Assembly (NCBI GenBank): GCA_022376925.1
Contig: JAIOJX010000006.1
Span: 61,093,394 to 61,157,393, forward strand
DNA: 64,000 nt
Reading direction: 5' to 3'
Origin: Tragulus kanchil
Taxonomy: Eukaryota; Chordata; Mammalia; Artiodactyla; Tragulidae
A program made the position numbers and the translations under genes. The notes beneath the pieces were generated by a model that was given only the letters and a program-made list of their open reading frames with translations, was not told the origin of the DNA and ran no database searches. The first letter of the stretch is position 1; the number at the start of each line of letters is the position of its first letter. Below, in pieces: positions 36,119-47,103 of the stretch.

Positions 36119-36776
36119 TAATGCTGTGGGGCCAGCCTGCAGAGGAGAAACGGCAGCGGGATTGCCCGTTGAGAGAAAGAAAGAAATGTGAAAGTAGGAA
36201 TTGAAGTAAAGAAGGACGAACAAGGAAAAACAGTGTTCAGTTTTCTGTGACTACCCTAAATCCCCACCCCCTCAGGAATGGCAGAAAAAGGGGAAACTCA
36301 CCCTGACATCCAGATTACTCCGACCTACTTCTTCTCTTGAGGGAAGCACCGCGCTGGAGCCTCTCAAAGGCCATTCGTCGCTTCTCTTTCAAAGCCGCAC
36401 AGTGAGCCGCCTTTCTCTTTCGAGCCCCACTTTGGGCACCAGCTTCTGCGGGGCCAGCCTGTAGAGGAGAAACAGCAGCGGGATTGCCCATCGCCAGGCC
36501 ACGGGAAGATTGGAGAGGGGTGAGCCTGCTGTCCACCAACCCAGCCCCTCGGCGAGTGAGAGACAATCAGACATGACAGGGGTTCCATCAAAGCAGTTCC
36601 GTTTTATTAGTGCAGACTTACAGCTTATATAGGCAAGTGAAGGGGGTTTCCTAAGGGATTTCCCACAGTTAAACCAAACAAGCTAAAGGTCAAGCAATCA
36701 TGTGTAGATCACGCCCTCGTCTCTTCCTTCCTTATGCTTGCAAAGGCCCTCTTTCATTTAGGGCCCCACATAATGC
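36119..36776 (-). repeat. Perfect 6-bp target-site duplication flanking an ERV element
   Basis: TAATGC at 36119-36124 and again at 36771-36776, directly touching the TG...CA ends of the element at 36125-36770. Six base pairs is the duplication length of class II (betaretrovirus-like) integrases. Confidence 0.92.
36125..36770 (-). mobile_element. Class II ERV LTR element with embedded PBS and leader
   Basis: Read on the minus strand: a complete 324-bp LTR (TGTGGGGCCC at 36770 down to CCCCGCA ending near 36447), with TATA box (CTATATAAG) and AATAAA. Then a primer-binding site TGGTGCCCAAAGTGGGGC matching the Lys1,2-tRNA type at 16 of 18 positions, then about 260 bp of untranslated leader. The leader breaks off at a TTTCTCTC and is joined to a second 46-bp copy of the U5 end, finishing ...CCCCACA at 36125. 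The whole unit is bounded by a perfect 6-bp target duplication. By eye the LTR-leader part is essentially identical to 45164-45770. The 83- and 75-codon minus frames here lie in LTR/leader and match the same frames at 45343-45619; I do not regard them as genes. Explanation: either a deletion inside a former provirus or an element inserted in this form. Confidence 0.88.
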
Positions 36777-36896
36777 TATTTTTTAAAGACATATTTTTAG
36801 ATATTGTAGCTAAAGTGATCCATCAAGGGAAAACAATCAGAGCTCTGTATTTTGTACTGAAAAGGAAATGAAACAAAAACTACCTGAATGTGCTGA

Positions 36897-37080
36897 AGCT
36901 TCACTGGTTGCTCAGTGGTAAGAATCTACCTGCAATGAAGGAGACATGGGTTCCATCGCTAGGTTGAAAAGATACTCTGGAAGAGGAAACAGCAACCCTT
37001 TCCAATATTCTTCCCTGGGAAATTCCATATGCAGAAGAACTTGTCATGGGGTCACAAGAGTGAGACACAACTTAGTGTTT
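36897..37080 (+). mobile_element. Bov-tA SINE
   Basis: GCTTCACTGGTTGCTCAGTG head, GAATCTACCTGCAATGAAGG, then B-box-like GGTTCCATCGC, CCTTTCCAATATTCTTCCCT, GGTCACAAGAGTGAGACACA and the AACTTAGTG end. Complete, diverged. Confidence 0.87.
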
Positions 37081-37424
37081 AAACCACCAACATCACAGGC
37101 ATGTGTTATGATCCTATACCAGGAAAACACTAAGAGATGCAACAGAAGAAATAAATGTTCATTATAATTAGTAGTAATTTCTTCTTTATATTGAAAAAAA
37201 AAATTGCATCTCCTTACCAATTAGCAAGAGTTTTCATCATGCTCTGTGAATTAACTAAATATTTCCTCACATTATTCTTTCCTTTTTAATTTTGATTTTG
37301 TTTTGTTTTGTTTTTGAGACAGATTTTATTTTCTTGGGATCCAAAATCACTGCTAAGGATTGTGACGACAGCTATGAAATTAAATTATGCTTGCTCATTG
37401 GGAGGAAAGCTACAACAAACTTAC
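37081..37424. other. Intergenic, no recognised gene
   Basis: AT-rich, with a GTTTT-type T-rich run near 37290. A 75-codon and an 81-codon plus frame start here and read into the BovB piece; they are not genes. Confidence 0.5.
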
Positions 37425-37940
37425 TGGTGTTTGTTGTTCAGTTGTTCAGCTGTGTCCAATTCTTTGCAAACCAATGGACTTCAGCACAGCAGGCTCCCCT
37501 GTCCTTCTCTATCTCCTGAAGTTTACTCAAACTCATGTCCACTGAGTTGGTGATATCATCTCACCATCTCATGCTCTGTAATCCACTTCTCCTCATGCCA
37601 TCAGTCTTTCCCAGCATCAGGGTCTTTATCGATGAGTCATCTCTTTGCATCAGTTGGCCAAAGTGTTGGAGCTTCAGCTTAAGACTCAGTCCTTCCAATG
37701 AATATTCAGGGTTGATTTCCTTTAGCATTTACTGATTTGTTATCCTTGTAGTTCAAGAGACTCTCAAGAGAGTTTTCTAGCACCACAGTTCGAAAACATC
37801 ATTTCTTCTACACTCAGTCTTCATTATGGTCCAACTCTCACATCTGTACATGATTAATGGCAAAACCATAGCACTGACTAGACAGACCTTTGCCAGTAAA
37901 GTGATGTCTCTGCTTTTCAATACACTTTTGATGTTCAGAA
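37425..37940 (-). mobile_element. BovB/ART2A, antisense
   Basis: Long antisense block in consensus order: GTTGTTCAGTTGTTCAGCTG, TTTGCAAACCAATGGACTTC, CTCAAACTCATGTCCACTGA, TCCCAGCATCAGGGTCTTTA, AGTGTTGGAGCTTCAGCTTA, CCTTCCAATGAATATTCAGG, GGTCCAACTCTCACATCTGT, AGTGATGTCTCTGCTTTTCA. About 510 bp of the BovB 3' half or its SINE derivative. Confidence 0.9.
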
Positions 37941-37944
37941 AAAT

Positions 37945-38110
37945 TGAGGGAAACAGGAGAAGGGGCGGAGATAGGGTAAGATGGTTGTATATCATCAATG
38001 TCTCAATGAACATGAGTGTGAGGAAACTCCAGGAGATAGTGAAGGACTTAACATGTTGCAGTCCATGGAGTTGCAGAGTCAGACATAACTTCGCAACTGA
38101 ACAACAATAA
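37945..38110 (+). mobile_element. BovB 3' end, sense
   Basis: TAAGATGGTTGTATATCATC, CAATGAACATGAGTGTGAGG, AACTCCAGGAGATAGTGAAG, CAGTCCATGGAGTTGCAGAG, TCAGACATAACTTCGCAACT, AACAACAATAAC: the 3' terminus of BovB with its short repeat tail. Lies tail-outward against the antisense piece at 37425-37940, so the two form an inverted pair or one inverted insertion. Confidence 0.82.
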
Positions 38111-38267
38111 CAAATACTTTCTTATGAATTTGACAGCAAAACCTTCACAATTCACTGAAGTCTATACGTTTTCAAGAAGTTACCTGAACCTATCAGATAG
38201 TTCTTATATGGGTACCAGACTAGGACAACATTTATTGACTATTTTGTTTAGCATGAACTAAGACTTT

Positions 38268-38487
38268 TGGTGGTGGTTTAGTTACTATGGCATGTCAGAC
38301 TCTTCTGACACTATGGACTGTAGCCTGCCTGGCTCCACTGTCCATGAGATTCTCCAGGAAATAATACTGGAGTGGGTTGCCATTTTCTTCTCCAGAGGAT
38401 CTGGAATTGAGGCCAGGCCCAGGAATTGAAGTCAGGTCTCCTGAATTGTAGGCAGATTCTTTACTGACCAAGCTATAAGGGAATCCA
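38268..38487 (-). mobile_element. Bov-tA SINE, antisense
   Basis: Starts with antisense tail (GGTTTAGTTACTATGGCATG, TCAGACTCTTCTGACACTAT), then GTAGCCTGCCTGGCTCCACT, ATACTGGAGTGGGTTGCCAT, and ends with antisense head (GTAGGCAGATTCTTTACTGA, CCAAGCTATAAGGGAATCC). Complete. Confidence 0.87.
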
Positions 38488-38884
38488 AAAGATTTTCAGT
38501 GCCTCCCTGTCAAGCGATTGAGCACCACCTCCTGTGTGACAGGCAGGGATATTCGCCACTATACTAATGAGAAGAATTAAGACCTAACCTATTGCCCTAC
38601 TGAATCTGGGGATAAACATAATTTGTCATTCACACAGGCATTATTTTAAGAGTGAAAGAGGATGTTATTAATAAATGTTCAGGGACAATAGAAATAAAAT
38701 GTGTCTGCTTTTTACAAATAAGAATCAATTCTCCTCCGTTATTAATTTGCATTCTGTATCTCTTCAATGTTTCATTAGCATTCTCAGTTCATGAGAAGCT
38801 TTGTTTACATACAAAAAATCCCACCTGACAACTCACTTTCATTTATGTAACAAATGTGCACTGTATATAGGCAAGTATATTATT
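38488..38884. other. Intergenic, no recognised gene
   Basis: No repeat or gene recognised. The part 38500-38580 (GCCTCCCTGTCAAGCGATTG, GTGACAGGCAGGGATATTCG) is somewhat GC-richer than its surroundings but has no identifiable origin. Confidence 0.4.
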
Positions 38885-39060
38885 AATAACAATAACAACC
38901 AAGTGTCACCTTTATTGAGGACCTTCAAGTGACAGGTACTTTACATTCATTATCTCTAGTCCTCACAAAGACATTATTGGAAATTTACATTAAGGGAACT
39001 AAGATTCGAAGATAACAGGTGACTGCCTAAAACTGCTGAAAGCGGAGAGACTAAACTATG
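38885..39060 (+). mobile_element. MIR SINE
   Basis: Order of MIR blocks preserved: AGTGTCACCTTTATTGAGGA, GACAGGTACTTTACATTCAT, TATCTCTAGTCCTCACAAAG, AACTAAGATTCGAAGATAAC, AGGTGACTGCCTAAAACTGC, AAAGCGGAGAGACTAAACTA. About 175 bp, ancient. Confidence 0.75.
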
Positions 39061-39127
39061 CCTGATTTTCTTGAGTGCCTTTTCAAAATCTATAGGATAA
39101 TTTAAATATTCAAAAATAGTAAACAGG

Positions 39128-39480
39128 AATCTTCTCTGGTAGCTCAGTGGTAAAGAGTTCACCTGCCAATGCAGGAGACACGGGTTCGATCACTGATCCA
39201 AGAAGATCCCCCATGCTGTGGAGCAACTAAGCCCACGAGTCACAACTATCAAGCCTGTGCTCTAAAGTCTTGAAGCTGAAACTATTGGGTCCATGTGCCA
39301 CAACTACTGAAGCCTGTGTGCCCTAGAACCTGAGTTCCACAACAAGAGAAGTCAGCTCAACAAAGAGTCTGCTCACCCCAACTAGAGAGTAGTCCCTGAT
39401 CCCTGCAAATAAAGAATAGCCTGTGGCAGCAGTGAAAACCCAGAATAGTCAAAAATAAATTAATTAATTAATTTAAAAAA
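39128..39480 (+). mobile_element. CHR-2-like SINE with A-rich tail
   Basis: tRNA-derived head (ATCTTCTCTGGTAGCTCAGT, GGTAAAGAGTTCACCTGCCA, B box GGTTCGATCAC), then CCATGCTGTGGAGCAACTAA, CCCACGAGTCACAACTATCA, CCATGTGCCACAACTACTGA, GAACCTGAGTTCCACAACAA, and an (ATTA/AAAT)-rich end (AAAAATAAATTAATTAATTA). The ACAACTACTGAAGCC and CAACAAGAGAAG blocks are typical of the CHR family. Older than the copy at 35298. Confidence 0.8.
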
Positions 39481-39860
39481 AGAAAAAAACCAATAATACA
39501 AAAACATGAATGCATCTATAGTAAATCATAATGTTTATTTATATATAATAAATTTTAATATTTGTTGTTTCTCACAGTTACATTTTGCATTAGGAGACAA
39601 ACAGGCACAGGTAAAAACCCTCTGAATTTTTCCTAAATCATATTCACTATCAACTTCACTAGAATGAACCACCAGTCTTTGTTATTTATTTGTTCCATGA
39701 AATTCTATAGTGTCATTTTTCTTTTGTAACATTATATAAGTGAACTTATGTTTTGTGTCTACATGAGCATTTTGCATTTTTCTATTTCCTATTTTTATGA
39801 ATATACACTTAACATTTGAAGTTGTTTTCTACTCATTTTTAATATTTCTTTTACTTGAAG
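39481..39860. other. Intergenic, no recognised gene
   Basis: AT-rich; nothing recognised. The antisense L1 starts immediately afterwards. Confidence 0.45.
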
Positions 39861-40463
39861 AATAATGACTTAACAGAGCTTTGTTGTTCACTGCCAATAT
39901 CAACATGAATCAGCCATAGGTATAAATAAATCCCCTCCCTCTTGAACTTCCTTCCCATCACCCTTCCAATCCCGATCCTCTAGGTTGTTACACAAACCCT
40001 GTTTGAATTCTCTTAGTCTTACAGCGAATTCCCATATGTTATCCAGTTTACATATGTTAATGAACACTTCCATGTTACTCTCTCTATATTTCTCACTCAC
40101 TCCTCCCTGCCACCAACGTCCATATGTCTGTTCTCTATATGCCATATAATAGACATATGTCTCCATATGTCTATTTCTCCATTGCTGCCCTGCAAATAAA
40201 TTCACAAGTAAATTTATTTTAATTTAATTTTAAATTTAAATTTAAATAAATTCTAGATTCCATATATATGTATTAGTATGGAATATTTATTTTTCTCTTT
40301 CTGACTTACTTCACTGTGTGTAAGAGACTCTAAGTTCATTTACCTCATTAGAACTGCCTCAAATGAATTTCTTTCTTTGGCTGATTAATATTCTGTTTTA
40401 TATGTGTACCACAGCTTCTTTGTCCAATAATCTGTTGATGGACATCTAGATTGCTTCCATGTT

Positions 40464-43400
40464 CTAGCTATTGTAAACAGTGGAGCAATAAACAATGGGG
40501 TACATGTGTCTCTTTTTCATTTTAGTTTCCTCAGGGTAACTGTCTAGTAGTCGGATTGCTGGATCATATGGTTTTATTCTTAGGTTTTTTTTTTTTTTTT
40601 TAATGGATCTGCATACTGTTTTTTGTAGTGGCTGTATCAATTTATTCTCCCTCCAGCAGTGCAATAGGGTTCCCTTTTCTTCACACCATCTCTAGCATTT
40701 ATTTTTTGCAGACTTTTTGATGATGGACATCTCACTGGTATGAGGTGATATCTCATTGTAGTCTTGAATTGCATTTTCCTAATAATTAGCGATACTGAAC
40801 AACTTTTCATGGTTTGTCACTTTCTTTGGAGAGACATTTGTTTATTCTTTTTTATCACTTTATGAGTGTGTGTGTGTATTGAGTTGTCTGAACTGCTTGT
40901 ATGTTTTGGAAGTTAATCCTTTGTCAGTTGTTCCATTTGTCATTATTTTCTCCCATTCAGAAAGTTATCTTTTTACCTTTATAGTTTTCTTTGCTGTGCA
41001 AAAGCTTTTAGGTTCAATTAGGTCCCAGTTATTTGCATCTGTTTTTATTTTCATTACTTAAGGAGGTGAGTCACAGAAGATCTTGCTTTGATTTATGTCA
41101 TCTAGTGTTCTGCTATGGTTTCCTCTAAGAGTTTTACAGTTTCTGGACTTATATTTAGGTTTTTAATCCATTTTGAGTTTATCTTTTTGTATGGTGTTAG
41201 GAAATGTTCTAATTTCATTCTTTTTCATGTATCTATTCAGCACCACTTTTTGAAGAGGCTGTCTTTGCCCCATTTTACCTTCTTGCCTCCTTTGTTAAAA
41301 ATAAAGTACCCATATTATCCTTGGATTTATATCTGGGTTCTTTATCTTGTCCCATTGGTCTATATTTCTGTTCTTGTGCCAGTACCAGAGTGTCTTGATC
41401 ACTATAGCTTTGTAGTATTATCTGAAGTCAGGAAGCTTAATTCCTCCAGCTCCATTCTTCTTTCTCAATATTTATTTGACTATCCAGGGTCTTTTGTGTT
41501 TCCATATGAGTTGTGTTATGTTTTGTTCTGTGAAAAAATGTCATTTGCAATTGAGAAGGATCACAATGAGTCTGAAGATTACACTTGGTATTACAGTCAT
41601 TTTAATGATGCTGATTCTTTCAACCCAGGAATATAGAATATCTCTCCATCTGCTTATGTCTTCTTTGATTTTCTTTCATCAGTGCCTTTTACTTATATAG
41701 GAGATTTTGTTCTCCTTAGGGAGGCTTATGCTTGATATTTTATTGCTTTTGTTGCAAGGTGAAAGGAATTGATTCCTTAATTTCTCTTTCTTATTTTTCA
41801 TTGTTAGTATATGGAATGTAAGTGATTTCTGTGTGTTGATTTTGTATCCAGTGACATATCTAAGTTCACTGATTTGCTATAATAATTTCCTAATAGTATA
41901 TTTAGGGTTTTCTATGCATACTATCATGCCATCTGTAAACAGTGAGAGTTTTACTTCTTCTTTTTTCAATCTAGATTTCTTTTATTTCTTTTTCTTCTTC
42001 AATTGCCATAGCTAGGACTTCTAAAACTGTGTTGAATAACAGGGGTGAGACTGTGCATCCTTGTCTTCTTTTTGATATTTGAGGAAATGTTTTCAGTTTT
42101 TCACTACTGAGAATAATACTTGTTGTGGGCTTATTATATATGGCCTTCACTTTGTTGAGATATGTTCCTTCTATGCCCAGTTTTTGAAGCATTTTTTTTT
42201 CCTTTTTTCCCAAACGGGTGCTGGATTTTCACAATATCATTTACTGCATCTATTGCGATTAGCATATGATGTTTATCTTTCAATTTCTTTATATAGTGTA
42301 TCACATTGATTGATCTGCAAATACTAAAGAATTATTGTATGCCTGGAAGAAACCCGACTTGATCATGGTGAACAAATTTTTTAATGTGTTGTTAAATTGT
42401 GGTTCTTTATCTTGTCCCATTGGTCTATATTTCTGTTCTTGTGCCAGTACCAGAGTGTCTTGATCACTATAGCTTTGTAGTATTATCTGAAGTCAGGAAG
42501 CTTAATTCCTCCAGCTCCATTCTTCTTTCTCAATATTTATTTGACTATCCAGGGTCTTTTGTGTTTCCATATGAGTTGTGTTATGTTTTGTTCTGTGAAA
42601 AAATGTCATTTGCAATTGAGAAGGATCACAATGAGTCTGAAGATTACACTTGGTATTACAGTCATTTTAATGATGCTGATTCTTTCAACCCAGGAATATA
42701 GAATATCTCTCCATCTGCTTATGTCTTCTTTGATTTTCTTTCATCAGTGCCTTTTACTTATATAGGAGATTTTGTTCTCCTTAGGGAGGCTTATGCTTGA
42801 TATTTTATTGCTTTTGTTGCAAGGTGAAAGGAATTGATTCCTTAATTTCTCTTTCTTATTTTTCATTGTTAGTATATGGAATGTAAGTGATTTCTGTGTG
42901 TTGATTTTGTATCCAGTGACATATCTAAGTTCACTGATTTGCTATAATAATTTCCTAATAGTATATTTAGGGTTTTCTATGCATACTATCATGCCATCTG
43001 TAAACAGTGAGAGTTTTACTTCTTCTTTTTTCAATCTAGATTTCTTTTATTTCTTTTTCTTCTTCAATTGCCATAGCTAGGACTTCTAAAACTGTGTTGA
43101 ATAACAGGGGTGAGACTGTGCATCCTTGTCTTCTTTTTGATATTTGAGGAAATGTTTTCAGTTTTTCACTACTGAGAATAATACTTGTTGTGGGCTTATT
43201 ATATATGGCCTTCACTTTGTTGAGATATGTTCCTTCTATGCCCAGTTTTTGAAGCATTTTTTTTTCCTTTTTTCCCAAACGGGTGCTGGATTTTCACAAT
43301 ATCATTTACTGCATCTATTGCGATTAGCATATGATGTTTATCTTTCAATTTCTTTATATAGTGTATCACATTGATTGATCTGCAAATACTAAAGAATTAT

Positions 43401-45000
43401 TGTATGCCTGGAAGAAACCCGACTTGATCATGGTGAACAAATTTTTTAATGTGTTGTTAAATTGTGGAGGACTTTTGCATCTATGTTCATCAGTGTTATT
43501 GCCCTGTAATTTCTTTTTTTGTGTGTGTGTTGTCTTTGCCCTGATTTTGGTATCAAGATGAAGATGAATTTGGAAGTGTTCCTTCCTTTGGAATTTTTAG
43601 AACAAGTTTTATAATGATAAGTGCTAACACTTCTGTAAATGTTTTATAGCATGCCCCTTTGAAGTCATGTGGCCCTGAGCTTTTATTTATTTATTTTTTG
43701 GAGATTTTTTTTATCATGCTTTAATTTCAGTGCCTATAATTGGCTTGTTCATAATTTGTATTTATTCTTGGCTCAGGCTTGGAAAATTGAACTTTTCTAG
43801 AATCTGTGGATTTTTTCAAGGTTGTCCATTTTATTACCATGTATTTGTTGATAATACTCTCTTATAGTCCTTCGTACTTCTGTATTGTCTGTTGTAACCT
43901 CTCCTTTTTCATTTCTAATCTTGTTGATTTGATTCTTCTCTCTTTTTTCTTGATAATTCTGGCTAAAATTTGTCAATTTTATCTTTTTATGAAACAATGG
44001 TATGGTTTTGTTAATACTGTTATTTCTTTCATTTCTTTTTTATTCATTTCTGTTTTTATCTTTATGATTTATTTTCCTTTGTTAACTTTGTTTTGCTTTT
44101 TTTTGTTCTGCTTTTCTCCAGTCGTTTTAAGTGTAAAGTTAGGTTGTATATTTGATGCTTTTGTTGTTTCCTGAAGTAGGATTGTATTGTGCGAAACTTC
44201 CCTCTCACAGCTGGTTTTGCTGAATCCCATAGATTTTGAGCTGTGTTTTCTTTGTCATTTCCTTCTATGTTTTTTTTTTCCTTTCCCTTTTGATTTCTTC
44301 AATAAAAAGTCCATTATTTACAACATATTGTTCAATGTGTTTTTTTTTTTTCCCTTCTAATTGCTATCTACTCACATAACATTGTGTCCAAAAAGATGGT
44401 TAATATGAGTTCAATGTACTGAGGTTCAATTTGTGACCAAGATGTGGTTTATACTAGAGAATATTCCTTTTATACTTGAAAATAAAGTTTATTCTTCTAT
44501 ATTTTGGTGGAATGTCCTCAGAGTATCAATGAGATACATCTGTCTTAATGTGTCATTTAAGGCTTGTGTTTCCTTATTAATCTTTTGTTTTAATGATTGG
44601 CCAATTGCTTTAAGTAGAGTGTTAAAATCACCTAGTAGTATTGTGCCACTGTTAAATTCTCTGATAGCGCTTGCCTTATGTATTCAGTCACCCCTATGTT
44701 GGGTGAATAAATGTTAATAATTTGTATATCTTCTTAGATTGATCCCTTAGTGATTATGTAGTGTCTTTCTTTATCTCTTACGATCTTATTTATTTTGAGA
44801 TCTATTTTGTCTGGCATAAGGATTGTTACTCCAGGTTTCTTTTGATTTCCATTTGCATGGAATATACTTTTTCATCTTTTATGTGTCCTTAGGTTGACTT
44901 GGTTTCTTGTATAGAAAGCATATATATGGGTCTTGTTTTTCCATTCACCCAGTACATGTCTTTTGGTTGGAACATTTTTATGTTTACATTTAAAGTAAGT
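40464..45000 (-). pseudogene. L1 ORF2 remains (endonuclease and reverse transcriptase)
   Basis: ORF2p of L1 nicks target DNA and reverse transcribes L1 RNA. On the minus strand, pieces of it are readable in different frames. Near 44830-44990 lies the endonuclease N-terminal part. At 43797-43997 is the linker with [17 protein letters not shown]. At 41971-42213 (again 43036-43278 by duplication) is the RT block with [14 protein letters not shown], where the usual GCPLSPLLFN motif is altered. At 40464-40664 is the C-terminal region. Multiple frameshifts and stops; no function expected. Confidence 0.82.
41336..43467. repeat. Direct duplication L, units 41336-42402 and 42401-43467
   Basis: Offset 1065 bp throughout, no indel found by eye, and six identical frames recur at exactly +1065. 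The joint shares GG. It lies wholly within the antisense L1, so the L1 ORF2 RT block is assembled twice in a row, which no functional L1 has. Confidence 0.95.
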
Positions 45001-45163
45001 ATTGATACATATGTTCCTATTGCCACCTTCTTAAATGTTTGGAGTTTGTTTTGAAGATCCTTTTCTTCTCTTGTATTTGTTGACTATATAAGTCCCTTTA
45101 ACATCTGTTGTAAGGTTGGTTTCATTGTGCTAATATTTTTCTTTGACATTTCCTTTTCTGTAA

Positions 45164-45487
45164 CGTGGGGCCCTAAATGAAAGAGGGCCTTTGCAAGCAT
45201 AAGGAAGGAAGAGACGAGGGCGTGATCTACACATGATTGCTTGACCTTTAGCTTGTTTGGTTTAACTGTGGGAAATCCCTTAGGAAACCCCCTTCACTTG
45301 CCTATATAAGCTGTAAGTCTGCACTAATAAAACGGAACTGCTTTGATGGAACCCCTGTCATGTCTGATTGTCTCTCACTCGCCGAGGGGCTGGGTTGGTG
45401 GACAGCAGGCTCACCCCTCTCCAATCTTCCCGTGGCCTGGCGATGGGCAATCCCGCTGCTGTTTCTCCTCTACAGGCTGGCCCCGCA
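45164..45487 (+). mobile_element. Provirus 5' LTR
   Basis: 324 bp from CGTGGGGCCC (first base C where the sister LTRs have T, so the canonical TG start is lost) to CCCCGCA. TATA box CTATATAAG at 45302, polyA signal AATAAA at 45326, so U3, R and U5 are all present. Identical by eye to the minus-strand LTR at 36447-36770 but about 27 differences over roughly 310 bp from the 3' LTR. Duplicated at 46267-46589. Confidence 0.9.
45302..45331 (+). promoter_or_regulatory. LTR core promoter and polyA signal
   Basis: CTATATAAG at 45302-45310 and AATAAA at 45326-45331, 16 bp apart. This close spacing of TATA box and polyadenylation signal is common in betaretrovirus-like LTRs. Copy at about 46404-46434. 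Confidence 0.75.
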
Positions 45488-45492
45488 GAAGC

Positions 45493-45510
45493 TGGTGCCC
45501 AAAGTGGGGC
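45493..45510 (+). promoter_or_regulatory. Primer-binding site, Lys1,2-tRNA type
   Basis: TGGTGCCCAAAGTGGGGC, 5 bp after the LTR end. It matches the Lys1,2 primer-binding site (TGGCGCCCAACGTGGGGC) at 16 of 18 bases, which places the element with betaretrovirus-like ERVs. Duplicate at 46595-46612. A related site (17 of 18) occurs at 54831-54848 after the 3' LTR. Confidence 0.85.
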
Positions 45511-46001
45511 TCGAAAGAGAAAGGCGGCTCACTGTGCGGCTTTGAAAGAGAAGCGACGAATGGCCTTTGAGAGGCTCCAGCGCGGTGCTTCCCTCAAGAG
45601 AAGAAGTAGGTCGGAGTAATCTGGATGTCAGGGTGAGTTTCCCCTTTTTCTGCCATTCCTGAGGGGGTGGGGATTTAGGGTAGTCACAGAAAACTGAACA
45701 CTGTTTTTCCTTGTTCGTCCTTCTTTACTTCAATTCCTACTTTCACATTTCTTTCTTTCTCTCTTACTTTCACATTGACTCTTTCTTGAGACATTCAGCG
45801 AACAAGTGGACAGTCGCAGGGGCAACTGACAGGTCCTGGCCATGGCCACACTCTGGAGGATCTATAAGGCCCCATGACAGTCCATTTCAGTAGTAGGAGC
45901 CCAACTGGGTGAAGGTCTCCTTTTTCTACATTCCAATCTGAGGACTTGGCCTGTAACTCTCCCTTGCGGGCGTGGGTCAGGCACTTAAAAGTCATTATGG
46001 C
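45511..46001 (+). other. Proviral 5' leader with candidate splice donor
   Basis: Untranslated leader after the PBS. TCAGGGTGAGT (GT at 45632-45633; copy at 46735) fits a major 5' splice donor. A C/T-rich stretch follows (TTCTTTCTTTCTCTC near 45760), exactly where the inverted element at 36125 breaks off. The leader recurs as 46613-47103 and continues to about 47290. The 83-codon frame across LTR/leader lacks any retroviral domain. Confidence 0.7.
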
Positions 46002-47103
46002 ACGTCTTGAGGACTAGTCTTTTCTTTTTTCTTGTATTATGGTCTGCATTCACCCAGTACATGTCTTTTGGTTGGAACATTTATGTTTACATTTAAAGTA
46101 AGTATTGATACATATGTTCCTATTGCCACCTTCTTAAATGTTTGGAGTTTGTTTTGAAGATCCTTTTCTTCTCTTGTATTTGTTGACTATATAAGTCCCT
46201 TTAACATCTGTTGTAAGGTTGGTTTCATTGTGCTAATATTTTTCTTTGACATTTCCTTTTCTGTAACGTGGGGCCCTAAATGAAAGAGGGCCTTTGCAAG
46301 CATAAGGAAGGAAGAGACGAGGGCGTGATCTACACATGATTGCTTGACCTTTAGCTTGTTTGGTTTAACTGTGGGAAATCCCTTAGGAAACCCCCTTCAC
46401 TTGCCTATATAAGCTGTAAGTCTGCACTAATAAAACGGAACTGCTTTGATGGAACCCCTGTCATGTCTGATTGTCTCTCACTCGCCGAGGGGCTGGGTTG
46501 GTGGACAGCAGGCTCACCCTCTCCAATCTTCCCGTGGCCTGGCGATGGGCAATCCCGCTGCTGTTTCTCCTCTACAGGCTGGCCCCGCAGAAGCTGGTGC
46601 CCAAAGTGGGGCTCGAAAGAGAAAGGCGGCTCACTGTGCGGCTTTGAAAGAGAAGCGACGAATGGCCTTTGAGAGGCTCCAGCGCGGTGCTTCCCTCAAG
46701 AGAAGAAGTAGGTCGGAGTAATCTGGATGTCAGGGTGAGTTTCCCCTTTTTCTGCCATTCCTGAGGGGGTGGGGATTTAGGGTAGTCACAGAAAACTGAA
46801 CACTGTTTTTCCTTGTTCGTCCTTCTTTACTTCAATTCCTACTTTCACATTTCTTTCTTTCTCTCTTACTTTCACATTGACTCTTTCTTGAGACATTCAG
46901 CGAACAAGTGGACAGTCGCAGGGGCAACTGACAGGTCCTGGCCATGGCCACACTCTGGAGGATCTATAAGGCCCCATGACAGTCCATTTCAGTAGTAGGA
47001 GCCCAACTGGGTGAAGGTCTCCTTTTTCTACATTCCAATCTGAGGACTTGGCCTGTAACTCTCCCTTGCGGGCGTGGGTCAGGCACTTAAAAGTCATTAT
47101 GGC

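Larger units (their letters stand above)
39865..45163 (-). mobile_element. L1 LINE, antisense, reaching ORF1 3' end
   Basis: On the plus strand it begins with the antisense 3' UTR (AACAGAGCTTTGTTGTTCAC, CTCCCTCTTGAACTTCCTTC) and runs continuously through ORF2 to the C-terminal end of ORF1, where it is cut off at 45163 by the ERV LTR. One internal false duplication (L, about 1.07 kb) is included, so the true length is about 4.2 kb. Frames are broken throughout. The large plus-strand frames (173 and 100 codons at 41115 and 42399) are antisense noise. Confidence 0.9.
44942..47103. repeat. Direct duplication M, units 44942-46001 and 46047-47103
   Basis: Offset 1105 bp falling to 1102 bp (T run near 44977/46081, C run near 45416/46518). 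The spacer 46002-46046 resembles a corrupted version of the L1 sequence preceding 44942 (TTCTTGTAT, GGTCT, CATTCACCC in order). It copies L1 sequence, the provirus 5' LTR, the PBS and the leader, so the apparent second 5' LTR at 46267 is not a separate insertion. Confidence 0.95.

Noticed and set aside
36315..36591. 83- and 75-codon frames in the inverted ERV element, repeated at 45343-45619 and 46446-46721
   Set aside because: They lie across LTR, PBS and leader, overlap in several frames because of high GC, and resemble no retroviral protein.
41115..41636. 173-codon plus-strand frame with hydrophobic stretches resembling a membrane protein
   Set aside because: It is the antisense of L1 ORF2; T-rich codons produce Phe/Leu/Ser-rich translations.
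46267..46589. A second, independent 5' LTR 1.1 kb inside the provirus
   Set aside because: It is the right-hand unit of duplication M, preceded by the same L1 sequence as the first LTR.
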